This document shows, one piece after another, positions 37,011 through 45,652 of a DNA stretch of 64,000 nt. This stretch comes from Chitinophaga lutea. GTDB taxonomy: Bacteria; Bacteroidota; Bacteroidia; Chitinophagales; Chitinophagaceae. The translations under genes and the position numbers were made by a program. The notes under the pieces were generated by a model. The model saw nothing but the letters and a program-made list of their open reading frames with translations. It ran no database searches and had not been told where the DNA came from. Within the stretch, counting starts at the first letter, position 1. Each line of letters starts with the position of its first letter. The stretch spans positions 682,001 through 746,000 of the forward strand of contig NZ_RPDH01000003.1 in NCBI RefSeq assembly GCF_003813775.1, given 5' to 3'.

Positions 37011-37038
37011 GGGGCCTTTTCCGGCCCCTTTTGTTTTT
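37011..37038 (+). terminator. Intrinsic terminator or attenuator between ahpC- and ahpD-like genes
   Basis: Stem GGGGCC / GGCCCC with a 6-nt loop is followed by TTTTGTTTTT. Because the ahpD-like gene begins only 30 bp later, it could lower expression of that gene relative to ahpC. Confidence 0.75.
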
Positions 37039-37067
37039 ACCCCGTACACAACACAAAAAGATTCAAC

Positions 37068-37655
37068 ATGTTTGCAACGAATACACAGGAAACCGCCCAG
37101 CAGCTGCTGCAGGCGGTGGGGATGCCCACGCAGGACGTGCCCGGTAAACTGGCTGCGCTGGCCGCTACGGACGCCCGTTACCTGAAAGATCTGAAAATCA
37201 ACGTGACCAACGCCATCGACGCCGGTACCCTGACCAAAAAGGAAGCGTACCTGCTGGGCCTGGCGGTGGCCGTGAACGAGAAGCTGGCCGGCCTGCAGGG
37301 CGGTTTTGAGCAGCTGGCGCTGGCGGCGGGCGCTACCGACAAGGAAGTGGCCGACGTGGTGAGCTGCACCTCGCTGATGAACGCCAACAACGTGTATTAC
37401 CGTTTCCGCCACTTCGTGGGCAAGGAGTTTTACACCACGGCGCCGGCGGGTATCCGGATGAGCATTATGGCCAATCCGGCGATCGGGAAGGAGTTTTTCG
37501 AGCTGGTGAGCCTGGTGGTGTCTGCCCTGAACGGTTGTGAAATGTGCGTGAGCTCTCATGAGGAGGCGCTTTTAAAGCACGGCACCGAACAGCAGCGGAT
37601 CCTCGATGCGGTGAGGCTGGGCGCGGTGATCAGGAGCCTGGGGGTGCTGCTGTGA
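37068..37655 (+). CDS. ahpD: AhpD-like carboxymuconolactone decarboxylase-family alkylhydroperoxidase
   Basis: A 195-residue all-helical protein with the AhpD-type active site C157-x2-C160 and H164 (NGCEMCVSSHEE). In mycobacteria AhpD reduces AhpC. It follows the ahpC-like gene at 74 bp. Helical region ALAATDARYLKDLKINVTNAI is also characteristic. Assignment as AhpD rests on motif and neighbour; other CMD-family functions are possible. Confidence 0.87.
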   Translation: MFATNTQETAQQLLQAVGMPTQDVPGKLAALAATDARYLKDLKINVTNAIDAGTLTKKEAYLLGLAVAVNEKLAGLQGGFEQLALAAGATDKEVADVVSCTSLMNANNVYYRFRHFVGKEFYTTAPAGIRMSIMANPAIGKEFFELVSLVVSALNGCEMCVSSHEEALLKHGTEQQRILDAVRLGAVIRSLGVLL

Positions 37656-37770
37656 GTAGTGGAGTGTCCATAAAATTAGACATCAAATAAATTATGTGAA
37701 TAAAAACACTTCCCATAATTTGATAATTACGTAAAATAGTGCGACTTTTGCAGTCCAAAATTTTTAGAAC

Positions 37771-38010
37771 ATGGCAAGAGTATGTCAGGTGACAGGGAAA
37801 AAACCAATTACAGGTCATCATGTATCTTTTTCGAACATCAAGACAAAAAGAAGGTTTCTGCCCAATCTGCAAACCAAGCGTTTCTTTTTGGCTGAGGAAG
37901 ACCGTTGGATCACTTTGAAAGTGTCCGCCGATGGTCTGAGAACCATTAACAAACGTGGCCTGTATGCCGTAGTGAAAGAGCTGCGCGCTGAAGGTAACAA
38001 AGACATCTAA
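37771..38010 (+). CDS. rpmB: 50S ribosomal protein bL28
   Basis: A 79-residue ribosomal protein that begins [22 protein letters not shown] and continues with the typical basic, [15 protein letters not shown] segment. It starts the cluster rpmB-rpmG-DUF4295-ftsY, which is a common arrangement in Bacteroidota. Confidence 0.97.
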   Translation: MARVCQVTGKKPITGHHVSFSNIKTKRRFLPNLQTKRFFLAEEDRWITLKVSADGLRTINKRGLYAVVKELRAEGNKDI

Positions 38011-38041
38011 TTCGTTAAGGATCACTTAATAAGAATACAAA

Positions 38042-38224
38042 ATGGCAAAGAAAGGTAACAGGGTGCAGGTAATTCTGGAGTGCACGGAGCATAAAAATTC
38101 CGGCCAGCCGGGTACTTCCCGCTACATCAGCAACAAAAACAAAAAGAACACTCCGGAGCGTCTGGAGCTGAAAAAGTACAATCCTATCCTGAGAAAGGTG
38201 ACTGTACACAAAGAAATTAAATAA
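38042..38224 (+). CDS. rpmG: 50S ribosomal protein bL33
   Basis: A 60-residue protein: [18 protein letters not shown]...[25 protein letters not shown] matches bL33. It lacks the zinc-binding cysteine pairs of the C+ form; only one Cys is seen, so this is the zinc-free type. It is 31 bp downstream of rpmB. Confidence 0.96.
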   Translation: MAKKGNRVQVILECTEHKNSGQPGTSRYISNKNKKNTPERLELKKYNPILRKVTVHKEIK

Positions 38225-38314
38225 GGTCAGTTAGTTGCGGGGCTGTTAATCGTTCAGGTTACGGTTAGCTCTGAATGATTGACACTTTACAATTAACGAT
38301 TAATTCTATACAAG

Positions 38315-38488
38315 ATGGCAAAACAGGCTTCTAAAAACGCGAAAGTAAAAGATACGAAAGCAGCCGCTGAGGCGAAAGTGTGGACGAAAGTGATCAGAGC
38401 TGTACGTTCTCCCAAATCAGGCGCTTATACCTTCAAGGAAGCAATCGTGCACAAAGACAAAGTGCAGGAGTACATGACCCAGAAGTAA
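38315..38488 (+). CDS. DUF4295-family small basic protein
   Basis: A 57-residue protein (MAKQASKNAKVKDTK ... KSGAYTFKEAIVHKDKVQEYMTQK), too short for usual ORF thresholds. DUF4295 is typically found directly after rpmG in Bacteroidota and is presumed ribosome-associated, but its role is not established. It is followed by a terminator at 38515. Confidence 0.9.
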   Translation: MAKQASKNAKVKDTKAAAEAKVWTKVIRAVRSPKSGAYTFKEAIVHKDKVQEYMTQK

Positions 38489-38514
38489 TTCGGCTTTACT
38501 AATCATACTGCAAT

Positions 38515-38545
38515 AAAGCTGTTCGCAATGCGGACGGCTTTTTGT
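38515..38545 (+). terminator. Intrinsic terminator after the DUF4295 gene
   Basis: AAAGCTGTTCGC pairs with GCGGACGGCTTT through several G-U pairs, followed by TTTTTG. Confidence 0.75.
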
Positions 38546-38989
38546 GTTTTGGAGAATGGCGGGAGTTTTACAGCTATCTGCCGGTTGCGCCGGGAAATAT
38601 TCGCGGGACGCCGTCCATTTGGGGCGGCATCCGGCATTTAAGGGTGGGTATAGGGTGGCAGGGCTTGGTGACTACCCAGGCAGCCCGCGGCTGCCGCCCC
38701 CCAAAGCATACACACCGATAGCCGGTTACGCCCCCACGTGCCCTTTGACTACCCGGCACCTGACCAGGGGTCGAAAAAACAGGGCCTACTCAATAGTGTG
38801 GCAGCGCAAAAGGAAAGCCAATATCATTTGAGCCAGTGAGCCCTGCCAGCGTCAATTACAGGCACTGTAAAGTGCCTGTTGTATCGAACCGCAGGGTCAG
38901 TGCAGCAAATCCTGTTTCCTCCCCGTAAAGTCCCCAGGCGCGGCGAAATCGGTCGAAATCCTTACTGTGTCTGTGTTTCAAGGGGGTTT
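38546..38989. other. Gene-free GC-rich stretch
   Basis: About 440 bp with no supported gene. It has short near-repeats (GACTACCC at about 38669 and again at 38747) and several small hairpins. No RNA family was recognised. It continues into array B. Confidence 0.5.
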
Positions 38990-39092
38990 AAGTACCTATG
39001 AAGTACCTGTTAAGTACCTATGGAGTACGTATAAGGTACCTTCTATACAGATAGCTCAAAGGTGCCTTATAGGTACTTAACAGGTACTTTAT
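38990..39092. repeat. 11-bp-period palindromic repeat array B
   Basis: AAGTACCTATG, AAGTACCTGTT, AAGTACCTATG, GAGTACGTATA and AGGTACCTTCT follow one another at exact 11-bp steps (38990, 39001, 39012, 39023, 39034). After a ~22-bp centre the inverted form appears as AGGTACTTAAC and AGGTACTTTAT (39071, 39082). The stretch 39001-39021 is perfectly complementary to 39069-39089, giving a 21-bp inverted repeat. The unit sequence is unrelated to array A, but the architecture is the same. Confidence 0.9.
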
Positions 39093-39207
39093 CCCTGCTC
39101 AAACCCAATGGTATCAAGGGATTGCGCGTATTCTGCATCGCGTTTGGCGGTTTGGCGGAGGCGATGGCAGGGGCGAATATTTTTACCCGTCAAATCCTGA
39201 ATAACGC

Positions 39208-39215
39208 TACATTTG
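39208..39215 (+). promoter_or_regulatory. Bacteroidota -7 element (TACATTTG), candidate ftsY promoter
   Basis: An exact TAnnTTTG match 68 bp before the ftsY start codon, after a terminator and array B, so ftsY probably has its own promoter here. Confidence 0.4.
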
Positions 39216-39283
39216 TAACCTGCTTCCGGAAACAGGCAGTTAACCGCCTCCGGATGGCTAAATCACATTGTAATTGACTTTGT

Positions 39284-40246
39284 ATGGGTTTTTTTAATAA
39301 GCTCTTTTCACGGGAAAAGAAGGAAAGTCTGGATCAGGGCCTTCAGAAAACAAAAGAAAGTTTCCTCTCCAAAATCGGCCGCGCCATCGCCGGTAAGTCC
39401 ACCGTAGACGCAGAAGTGCTGGACAACCTGGAAGAAGCGCTCGTATCCGCCGACGTGGGCGTAGACACCACGGTGCGGATCATCAGCAAAATCGAAGCAC
39501 GCGTTGCTAAAGATAAATATCTGAACACCAGTGAATTAAACCGGATACTGCAAGAAGAAGTGGCAGCCATTCTCGTGGATGCGCCAGACAGTGGTTTCCG
39601 CGATTTCGACGTACCGGCCGGTAAAAAGCCCTACGTGATCATGGTGGTAGGAGTGAACGGGGTGGGCAAAACCACTACCATCGGTAAACTGGCCTACAAC
39701 TTCAAAAAAGCCGGCAAATCGGTGCTGCTGGGCGCTGCGGATACCTTCCGGGCCGCCGCGGTAGATCAGCTGACCATCTGGAGCGAAAGGGTGGGCGTGC
39801 CCATCGTGAAGCAGCAAATGGGCTCTGACCCGGCTGCGGTGGCTTTCGACACCGTGCAAAGCGGGGTAGCCCGCGAAACCGATGTGATCATCATCGATAC
39901 GGCCGGCCGTCTTCATAACAAGCTCCACCTCATGGACGAGCTCACCAAAATCAAACGCGTCATGAACAAGGTCATCCCCGATGCCCCTCATGAGGTGCTG
40001 CTGGTGCTCGACGGCTCCACCGGCCAGAACGCGCTCGAACAGGCCCGCCAGTTCACCGCGGCTACGGAAGTGACCTCCCTGGCCATCACCAAACTCGATG
40101 GTACCGCCAAAGGCGGCGTGGTACTGGCGATCGCGAACCAGTTCAAAATACCGGTAAAATACATCGGTATCGGCGAAAAAATGGAAGATCTGCAGGTGTT
40201 TGACCGCGAAGAATTCGTGGATACACTGTTCAGCTTAAATGATTGA
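39284..40246 (+). CDS. ftsY: Signal recognition particle receptor FtsY
   Basis: A 320-residue SRP GTPase (NG domain only, with a short N-terminal region and no long acidic A domain). The P-loop GVNGVGKTTTIGK, the DTFRAAAVDQL segment, DTAGRLHN and TKLDGTAKGG are all present. It docks SRP-ribosome complexes to the membrane. A strong terminator follows at 40268. Confidence 0.97.
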   Translation: MGFFNKLFSREKKESLDQGLQKTKESFLSKIGRAIAGKSTVDAEVLDNLEEALVSADVGVDTTVRIISKIEARVAKDKYLNTSELNRILQEEVAAILVDAPDSGFRDFDVPAGKKPYVIMVVGVNGVGKTTTIGKLAYNFKKAGKSVLLGAADTFRAAAVDQLTIWSERVGVPIVKQQMGSDPAAVAFDTVQSGVARETDVIIIDTAGRLHNKLHLMDELTKIKRVMNKVIPDAPHEVLLVLDGSTGQNALEQARQFTAATEVTSLAITKLDGTAKGGVVLAIANQFKIPVKYIGIGEKMEDLQVFDREEFVDTLFSLND

Positions 40247-40267
40247 TTCTGAAGATACCATATTGAG

Positions 40268-40296
40268 AGCCGGAAGTTTTGCTTCCGGCTTTTTTG
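40268..40296 (+). terminator. Intrinsic terminator after ftsY
   Basis: AGCCGGAAG / CTTCCGGCT with a 5-nt loop, followed by TTTTTT. Confidence 0.88.
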
Positions 40297-40369
40297 ATGG
40301 CGATGCCCTGTTTCGCCTTTTTTAATATATTTAATGCAATTGTCTGTTAACCTTTAAAACCATTGTTTG

Positions 40370-41221
40370 ATGAAGAAAGAACAAATTCAACAACTATTTG
40401 CGCGATTTGAACAAGCCTGTTATGAGTATCGGGGCATTGAATGCGGAGTGCCCGGGAATTACAGGACATTCTCGGCTATTCCAAATGGGATAACTTTCTC
40501 AACGTACTGGAGAAAGCGAAGAAAGCTTGTATAACCTCTGGGGGTAAGGTTTCTGATCATTTTGCCGATATCGGGAAAATGATCGAACTCGCCAGGGGCG
40601 CACAACGGCAAATTGAAGACATGGCGCTGTCCCGTTATGCATGTTACCTGGTGGCCCAGAATGGCGATTCCGCAAAAGCAGAAATTGCTTTCGCGCAAAC
40701 CAATTTCGCAGTACAAACAAGAAAGCAGGAAATCATTGAGCAGCGACTGATGGATATTGCCAGAGTGGCTGCAAGAGAGAAGCTGTCCAAATCCGAGAAA
40801 AGTTGTCAGGTATCATTTATGAACGGGGAGTGGACGAACGCGGTTTTGCCCTGATCCGGAGCAAAGGGGACAAGCGCTTTTTGGTGGATTTAATACCACC
40901 GATATTAAAAAGAAGTTTAATGTTCCGGAAAGCAGCCCCCTGGCTGACTTTTTGCCTACCCTTACCAGCAAGGCCAAAGACTTTGCCACCGAGCTCACCA
41001 GTCACAACGTTATCGAAAAAGACCTTGGCGCCGAGGAGGAGATTTCCGATGAGCACGTTGATAACAATCTTGCTGTAAGAAAGATGTTGCAGGAAAGAGG
41101 GGTAAGACCGGAGCAATTGCCTCCCGAAGAGGATGTGAAAAAGGTACAACGGAAGCTGAATGTTGATGCCAAAAAAGTACCGGACAATGTTAGAAAATCC
41201 GGGAACAAGCGTCGGAAATAG
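40370..41221 (+). pseudogene. dinD: DinD-like DNA-damage-inducible protein gene with three single-base deletions
   Basis: The three frames read in order give a continuous DinD-like protein: MKKEQIQQLF...YRGIEC from 40370; SARELQDILGYSKWDNF ... LSRYACYLVAQNGDSAKAEIAFAQTNFAVQTRK in the next frame; LSGIIYERGVDERGFALIRSKGDK in the third; then NTTDIKKKFNVPESSPLADFLPTLTSKAKDFATELTSHNVIEKDL back in the first frame to the stop at 41219. One base is missing near 40445, one near 40801 and one near 40875; together they restore the original phase. A full-length product would be about 284 residues. DinD in E. coli is LexA-controlled and inhibits RecA; a DinD assignment here rests on similarity of the central region only. 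There are no premature stops in the corrected frame. The deletions may be assembly errors. Confidence 0.85.
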
Positions 41222-41354
41222 CGTCTGCTATTAGCTGCCTGGCACCAATACCGAACTATTTATCAACCTTTTACGCACGCTGTGCATCTATTGCAGCAAT
41301 TCCTTAAATTTGATGATAGTACCTTATTGTTTCACCCGAAAACAATTCGTTTTT

Positions 41355-42254
41355 ATGAAAATACAATCCATAGATCGAGTTGAGCACATTTCAGCGGAAG
41401 ACTTCAGGACACAATACTTCGAACCTCGCAAACCCTTGATCATTACAGGATTGTCCAAAGCCTGGCCTGCACGCGACAAATGGACCTGGGATTACTTCAA
41501 ATCCATCGTGGGCGATAAAACCGTAGGAGTTTACAATAACGAAAGGGCAGGGGCGAAAACCCTCGTCAACGGCGCAGACGATTACATCCGTTTCGGGGAC
41601 TATCTCGACATGATCCAGCAGGGGCCGGTCAAACTCCGGATCTTCCTGTTCAATATCTTCCAGCATGCCCCGCAGCTGGTTGACGATTTCACCTGGCCCG
41701 ACGAATTCGCCAAAGGGTTCCTCAAAAAATACCCGATGCTGTTCGTGGGCGGAGAGGGTTCCATAGCCCATATGCATTACGACATCGATCTCAGCCACAT
41801 CTTCCATACCCAGTTCGTTGGCCGTAAAAGGGTGCTGCTGCTGGAGAACAACCAGTCGAAGCTCATTTACCGTATGCCCCTCACCGTGGAGAGCGCGGCC
41901 AGTTTCGTGAACTGGAAAGAGCAGCTCGACGAAGCCAACTACCCCGCGCTCCAGTACGCACGGGGTTATTCCACCATCCTCGAGCACGGCGACACCATGT
42001 TCATGCCGGGCGGCTACTGGCACCATATGGAGTACCTGGACGGCGGCTTCGCCATGAGCCTGCGCGCCCTCGACCATACCCTCGCCGGCAAACTCAACGG
42101 CCTTTACCACATCGCCGGCCTGCGGAGCATGAACAACCTGATGATCAGGATGGCGCCGCAATGGTGGTATCACTACAAACGCAAAGTAGCCCGCCAGCGC
42201 GCGGAAAGGGCCATGAAACAGCTCGAAGTGGCAGGTAACGGCCGCCAGTATTGA
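41355..42254 (+). CDS. Cupin/JmjC-like 2-oxoglutarate oxygenase-family protein
   Basis: A 299-residue protein of the cupin_8/JmjC-like group. It starts with RKPLIITGLSKAWPARDKWTWDYF and has the metal-binding H-x-D motif in MHYDID and a downstream histidine region (GGYWHHMEYL). These suggest an Fe(II)/2-oxoglutarate hydroxylase; the substrate is unknown. The ATG at 41355 is preferred over 41310, because the upstream residues do not fit the family start. Confidence 0.85.
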   Translation: MKIQSIDRVEHISAEDFRTQYFEPRKPLIITGLSKAWPARDKWTWDYFKSIVGDKTVGVYNNERAGAKTLVNGADDYIRFGDYLDMIQQGPVKLRIFLFNIFQHAPQLVDDFTWPDEFAKGFLKKYPMLFVGGEGSIAHMHYDIDLSHIFHTQFVGRKRVLLLENNQSKLIYRMPLTVESAASFVNWKEQLDEANYPALQYARGYSTILEHGDTMFMPGGYWHHMEYLDGGFAMSLRALDHTLAGKLNGLYHIAGLRSMNNLMIRMAPQWWYHYKRKVARQRAERAMKQLEVAGNGRQY

Positions 42255-42294
42255 TTAATTATATGTTAATACACATATTTTCAATATAATTCGT

Positions 42295-42302
42295 TAACTT
42301 TG
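42295..42302 (+). promoter_or_regulatory. Bacteroidota -7 element (TAACTTTG), candidate rimO promoter
   Basis: An exact TAnnTTTG match about 128 bp before rimO in an AT-rich region. The leader would be about 120 nt. Confidence 0.45.
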
Positions 42303-42430
42303 CACCTTCTCAAGAGACTCCACAAAGACTCATAGTCACTCAACAACAGCTGCCTGCTGTAAATTCAAAGCGTGTCTGCGCGTCTTCGTGGCAAATTCCG
42401 GGCAACCGGGATCAACTTAAAAATTGCTAT

Positions 42431-43738
42431 TTGAAGACAAGAACTTTAAAGAAGGACAAGGTTAATATTATTACGCTGGGTTGTTCGAAGAACATGGTTG
42501 ATTCGGAGGTTTTAAGCGGCCAGCTGAAAGCCAACGACATCGATGTGGTGCATGAAAACGCCAAACGCGATCACAATATCGTGGTGGTGAACACCTGCGG
42601 TTTTATCGATAAGGCCAAAGAAGAATCCATCAATACCATCCTCGACCAGGTGGAGCTCAAGAACAGGGGCCGCCTCGACAAGGTGTTCGTGACCGGTTGC
42701 CTGAGTGAGCGCTACCGTGGTGACCTTGAGAAAGAAATACCCGGCGTGGACGCCTGGTTCGGTACCATGGAACTGCCCCTCATCCTCAAAAAATTCGATG
42801 CGGACTATAAGGCGGAACTCGTAGGTGAAAGGTTGCTCAGCACCCCTTCGCACTACGCCTATCTGAAAATCTCGGAAGGCTGTAACCGTACCTGCGCATT
42901 CTGCGCCATTCCCCTGATGCGCGGCCAGCACGTTTCCAAACCCATCGAGCAACTGGTGGCGGAAGCGGAGAAACTGGTGAAGAGCGGGGTGAAGGAAATC
43001 ATGCTGATCGCACAGGAACTGACCTATTATGGCCTGGACCTGTACAAACAGCGCCGCCTCGCCGACCTGCTCAATGCCCTGGCCGATGTGAAAGGCCTCG
43101 AATGGATTCGCCTGCACTATGCCTATCCCACCAAGTTTCCCCTCGAAATACTGGATGTGATGCGGGAGCGGGATAATATCTGCAAGTACCTCGACATGCC
43201 GCTGCAGCACATCGCGGACCCCATGCTCAAGGCCATGAAACGCCAGATCACCCGCCGCGAGATCTTCGACCTGGTGCAGACCATCCGCGAAAAAGTGCCC
43301 GGCATCTGCCTGCGTACCACCCTCATCGCCGGTTTCCCCGGTGAAACGGAAGAAGACGTGGAAGACGTGAAACGTTTCCTCGAAGAGGTACGGTTCGACA
43401 GGGTAGGCGTGTTCACCTACAGCCACGAGGAAAACACCTCGGCTTACGACCTGGAAGACAACATCCCGGCCGAAGAAAAAGAAAGGCGCGCGCAGGACAT
43501 CATGGAAACGCAGCAGGAAATTTCCCTGGAGAAGAACCAGGAGAAAGTTGGAAAAGTATTCAAAGTAATCGTTGATAAGAAAGAATCCGGCCGTTACCTG
43601 GGCCGTACGGAGTTCGATTCGGTGGAGGTGGATAATGAGGTGATCATTAACACAGACAGGAAGTTGAAACCCGGCGATTTTGTACAGGTTAAAATAACCA
43701 AGGCGTTCGACTATGACTTGGAAGGAGAGCTGGTTTAA
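42431..43738 (+). CDS. rimO: Ribosomal protein uS12 methylthiotransferase RimO
   Basis: A 435-residue radical SAM enzyme that adds a methylthio group to Asp of ribosomal protein S12. The N-terminal cluster cysteines C18 (TLGCSKN), C56 (NTCGF) and C90 (TGCLS) and the radical SAM motif C151-x3-C155-x2-C158 are all present. A C-terminal TRAM domain begins around residue 370. The start is TTG at 42431; the next in-frame Met would remove C18. A DEAD-box gene follows 62 bp downstream. Confidence 0.96.
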   Translation: MKTRTLKKDKVNIITLGCSKNMVDSEVLSGQLKANDIDVVHENAKRDHNIVVVNTCGFIDKAKEESINTILDQVELKNRGRLDKVFVTGCLSERYRGDLEKEIPGVDAWFGTMELPLILKKFDADYKAELVGERLLSTPSHYAYLKISEGCNRTCAFCAIPLMRGQHVSKPIEQLVAEAEKLVKSGVKEIMLIAQELTYYGLDLYKQRRLADLLNALADVKGLEWIRLHYAYPTKFPLEILDVMRERDNICKYLDMPLQHIADPMLKAMKRQITRREIFDLVQTIREKVPGICLRTTLIAGFPGETEEDVEDVKRFLEEVRFDRVGVFTYSHEENTSAYDLEDNIPAEEKERRAQDIMETQQEISLEKNQEKVGKVFKVIVDKKESGRYLGRTEFDSVEVDNEVIINTDRKLKPGDFVQVKITKAFDYDLEGELV

Positions 43739-43800
43739 AACAACCGGCAATTGATCACCCGGCCTGTTAAAAAAACAAGCGGGCCACCGAAAAAAATTAA

Positions 43801-45561
43801 ATGACAACATTCGAATCATTAGGACTTCAGGAGAATCTGCTGAAAGGCGTAACAGACCTCGGCTTTGTTTCCCCTACACCCATCCAGGAAAAAGCTATTC
43901 CGGTACTCCTCGGCGGAGACCGCGATTTTGTGGGCCTGGCACAAACCGGTACCGGTAAAACGGCGGCATTTGGTTTGCCGCTGCTGCATCAGCTCGATGT
44001 AAAATTGCGCCAGCCGCAGGCACTCATCCTGTGCCCCACGCGTGAGCTGTGCCTCCAGATTACCAACGACCTGAAAAATTTCTCCAAATACCTCGGCGAC
44101 GTGAGCATCGTAGCCGTGTACGGTGGTACTGCCATCGGCCTGCAGCTGCGTGAACTGAAACGCGGCGTGCACATCGTGGTAGCCACCCCGGGCCGCCTGC
44201 TCGACATCATCGAGCGCGGCGCCATCAACTTCGAAAAAGTACGCTATGCCGTGCTCGACGAAGCGGATGAAATGCTCAACATGGGTTTCCAGGAAGATAT
44301 CAACAGCATTCTTTCCAATACCCCCGAAGAAAAAACAACCTGGCTGTTTTCCGCCACCATGCCCGCGGAAGTTCGCCGCATCGCCCAGAAATACATGGAC
44401 GATCCCTTCGAACTGACCGTAGGCAGCAAAAACAGCGGTAACGTCAATATCGAGCACGAATATTATGTAGTGCGCCCCCGCGACAAGTACGCAGCGCTGA
44501 AACGCATCGTGGACTTCAACCCGGACATCTTCGGCATCATCTTCACCCGTACCAAGATCGAGTCTCAGGAAATCGCCGAAAGCCTCATCCGCGACGGTTA
44601 CAACGCCGACGCCCTGCACGGTGACCTCACCCAGCAGCAGCGCGACAAGGTGATGAAACGTTTCCGTGAAAAATCCATCCAGGTGCTGGTGGCTACAGAT
44701 GTGGCCGCACGCGGTATCGACGTGGATAACGTAACGCACGTGATCAACTACGACCTGCCCGACGACGTGGAGAACTACACCCACCGTTCAGGCCGTACCG
44801 CCCGCGCGGGCCGTTCCGGCGTATCCATCGCCATCATCGGCGGCCGCGACATCGGCAAGATCCGCCAGATAGAGCGTGTGCTCGGCGGCAAGAAATTCGT
44901 GAAGGCGGAAGTGCCGGACGGATTCGCCGTATGCGAAAAACAATTGTTCGCCCTCGTACATAAAGTGCATAACGTAGTGGTAAACGAAGAGCAGATAGAC
45001 CCCTATCTGACCCGCATATACGAAGAGTTTGCAGACCTGAGCAAGGAAGAACTGATCCGCCGCTTCGCCTCCCTCGAGTTCAACGAGTTCCTGGAATACT
45101 ACCAGGACGCTCCGGACCTGAACGTGAAGGAAGAGCGCCGCGGCAGCGAAGACTTCGGCCGCACCGCCCGCAACGGCAAATTCAGCCGCCTGTTCATCAA
45201 CCTGGGCTCTGTTGACAATTTCACCCGCGGCGACATGCTGCGCTTTATCTGCGACAATACCGGCCTGCGTGGCAACATGATCGGCCGTATCGACCTGAAA
45301 GGCGTTTATTCCTTCTTCGAAGTGGAAAACGACGTGGTGGAAAAAGTGCAGAACAGCTTCAAAAAAGTGGAATACAACGGCCGCTCCGTAAGGATCGAAA
45401 CCTCACAGGACGGTGACAAGCGCCGTACCGGTGGTGGTGGCGGCGGTCGCTCTTATGCCGACCGTCCCCGTAAAACCTGGACAGGCAGCGAAGACGGAGG
45501 GTTCCGTCCCCGCCGCGAGTTCTCCAAATCCGGTGGCGGTGGTTTCCGCGGAAAACGCTAA
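43801..45561 (+). CDS. deaD: DEAD-box ATP-dependent RNA helicase with DbpA-type RNA-binding domain
   Basis: A 586-residue helicase. It has the Q motif (PTPIQEKAIP), motif I (AQTGTGKTAAF), DEAD (VLDEADEML), SAT (FSATMP), and motifs V-VI (ATDVAARGID, HRSGRTARAG). A DbpA-like RNA-binding domain lies at about residues 455-530, and the tail is Gly/Arg-rich (GGGGGGRSYADR ... GGGGFRGKR). These fit DeaD/CsdA-type helicases of ribosome assembly or cold adaptation. A strong terminator follows. Confidence 0.94.
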   Translation: MTTFESLGLQENLLKGVTDLGFVSPTPIQEKAIPVLLGGDRDFVGLAQTGTGKTAAFGLPLLHQLDVKLRQPQALILCPTRELCLQITNDLKNFSKYLGDVSIVAVYGGTAIGLQLRELKRGVHIVVATPGRLLDIIERGAINFEKVRYAVLDEADEMLNMGFQEDINSILSNTPEEKTTWLFSATMPAEVRRIAQKYMDDPFELTVGSKNSGNVNIEHEYYVVRPRDKYAALKRIVDFNPDIFGIIFTRTKIESQEIAESLIRDGYNADALHGDLTQQQRDKVMKRFREKSIQVLVATDVAARGIDVDNVTHVINYDLPDDVENYTHRSGRTARAGRSGVSIAIIGGRDIGKIRQIERVLGGKKFVKAEVPDGFAVCEKQLFALVHKVHNVVVNEEQIDPYLTRIYEEFADLSKEELIRRFASLEFNEFLEYYQDAPDLNVKEERRGSEDFGRTARNGKFSRLFINLGSVDNFTRGDMLRFICDNTGLRGNMIGRIDLKGVYSFFEVENDVVEKVQNSFKKVEYNGRSVRIETSQDGDKRRTGGGGGGRSYADRPRKTWTGSEDGGFRPRREFSKSGGGGFRGKR

Positions 45562-45586
45562 GCACCGCTTCAGATATTATAATTTT

Positions 45587-45620
45587 AACCCGCAGACGAC
45601 AGTTTGCGGGTTATTTTTTT
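45587..45620 (+). terminator. Intrinsic terminator after the DEAD-box gene
   Basis: AACCCGCA / TTGCGGGTT stem followed by ATTTTTTTT. Confidence 0.85.
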
Positions 45621-45652
45621 TATCTTGAAAAAAATCACCAGCCCAAACAGGT

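Noticed and set aside
40370..41221. Insertion sequence as the cause of dinD disruption
   Set aside because: No terminal repeats, target duplication or transposase fragment are visible; the defects are one-base losses.
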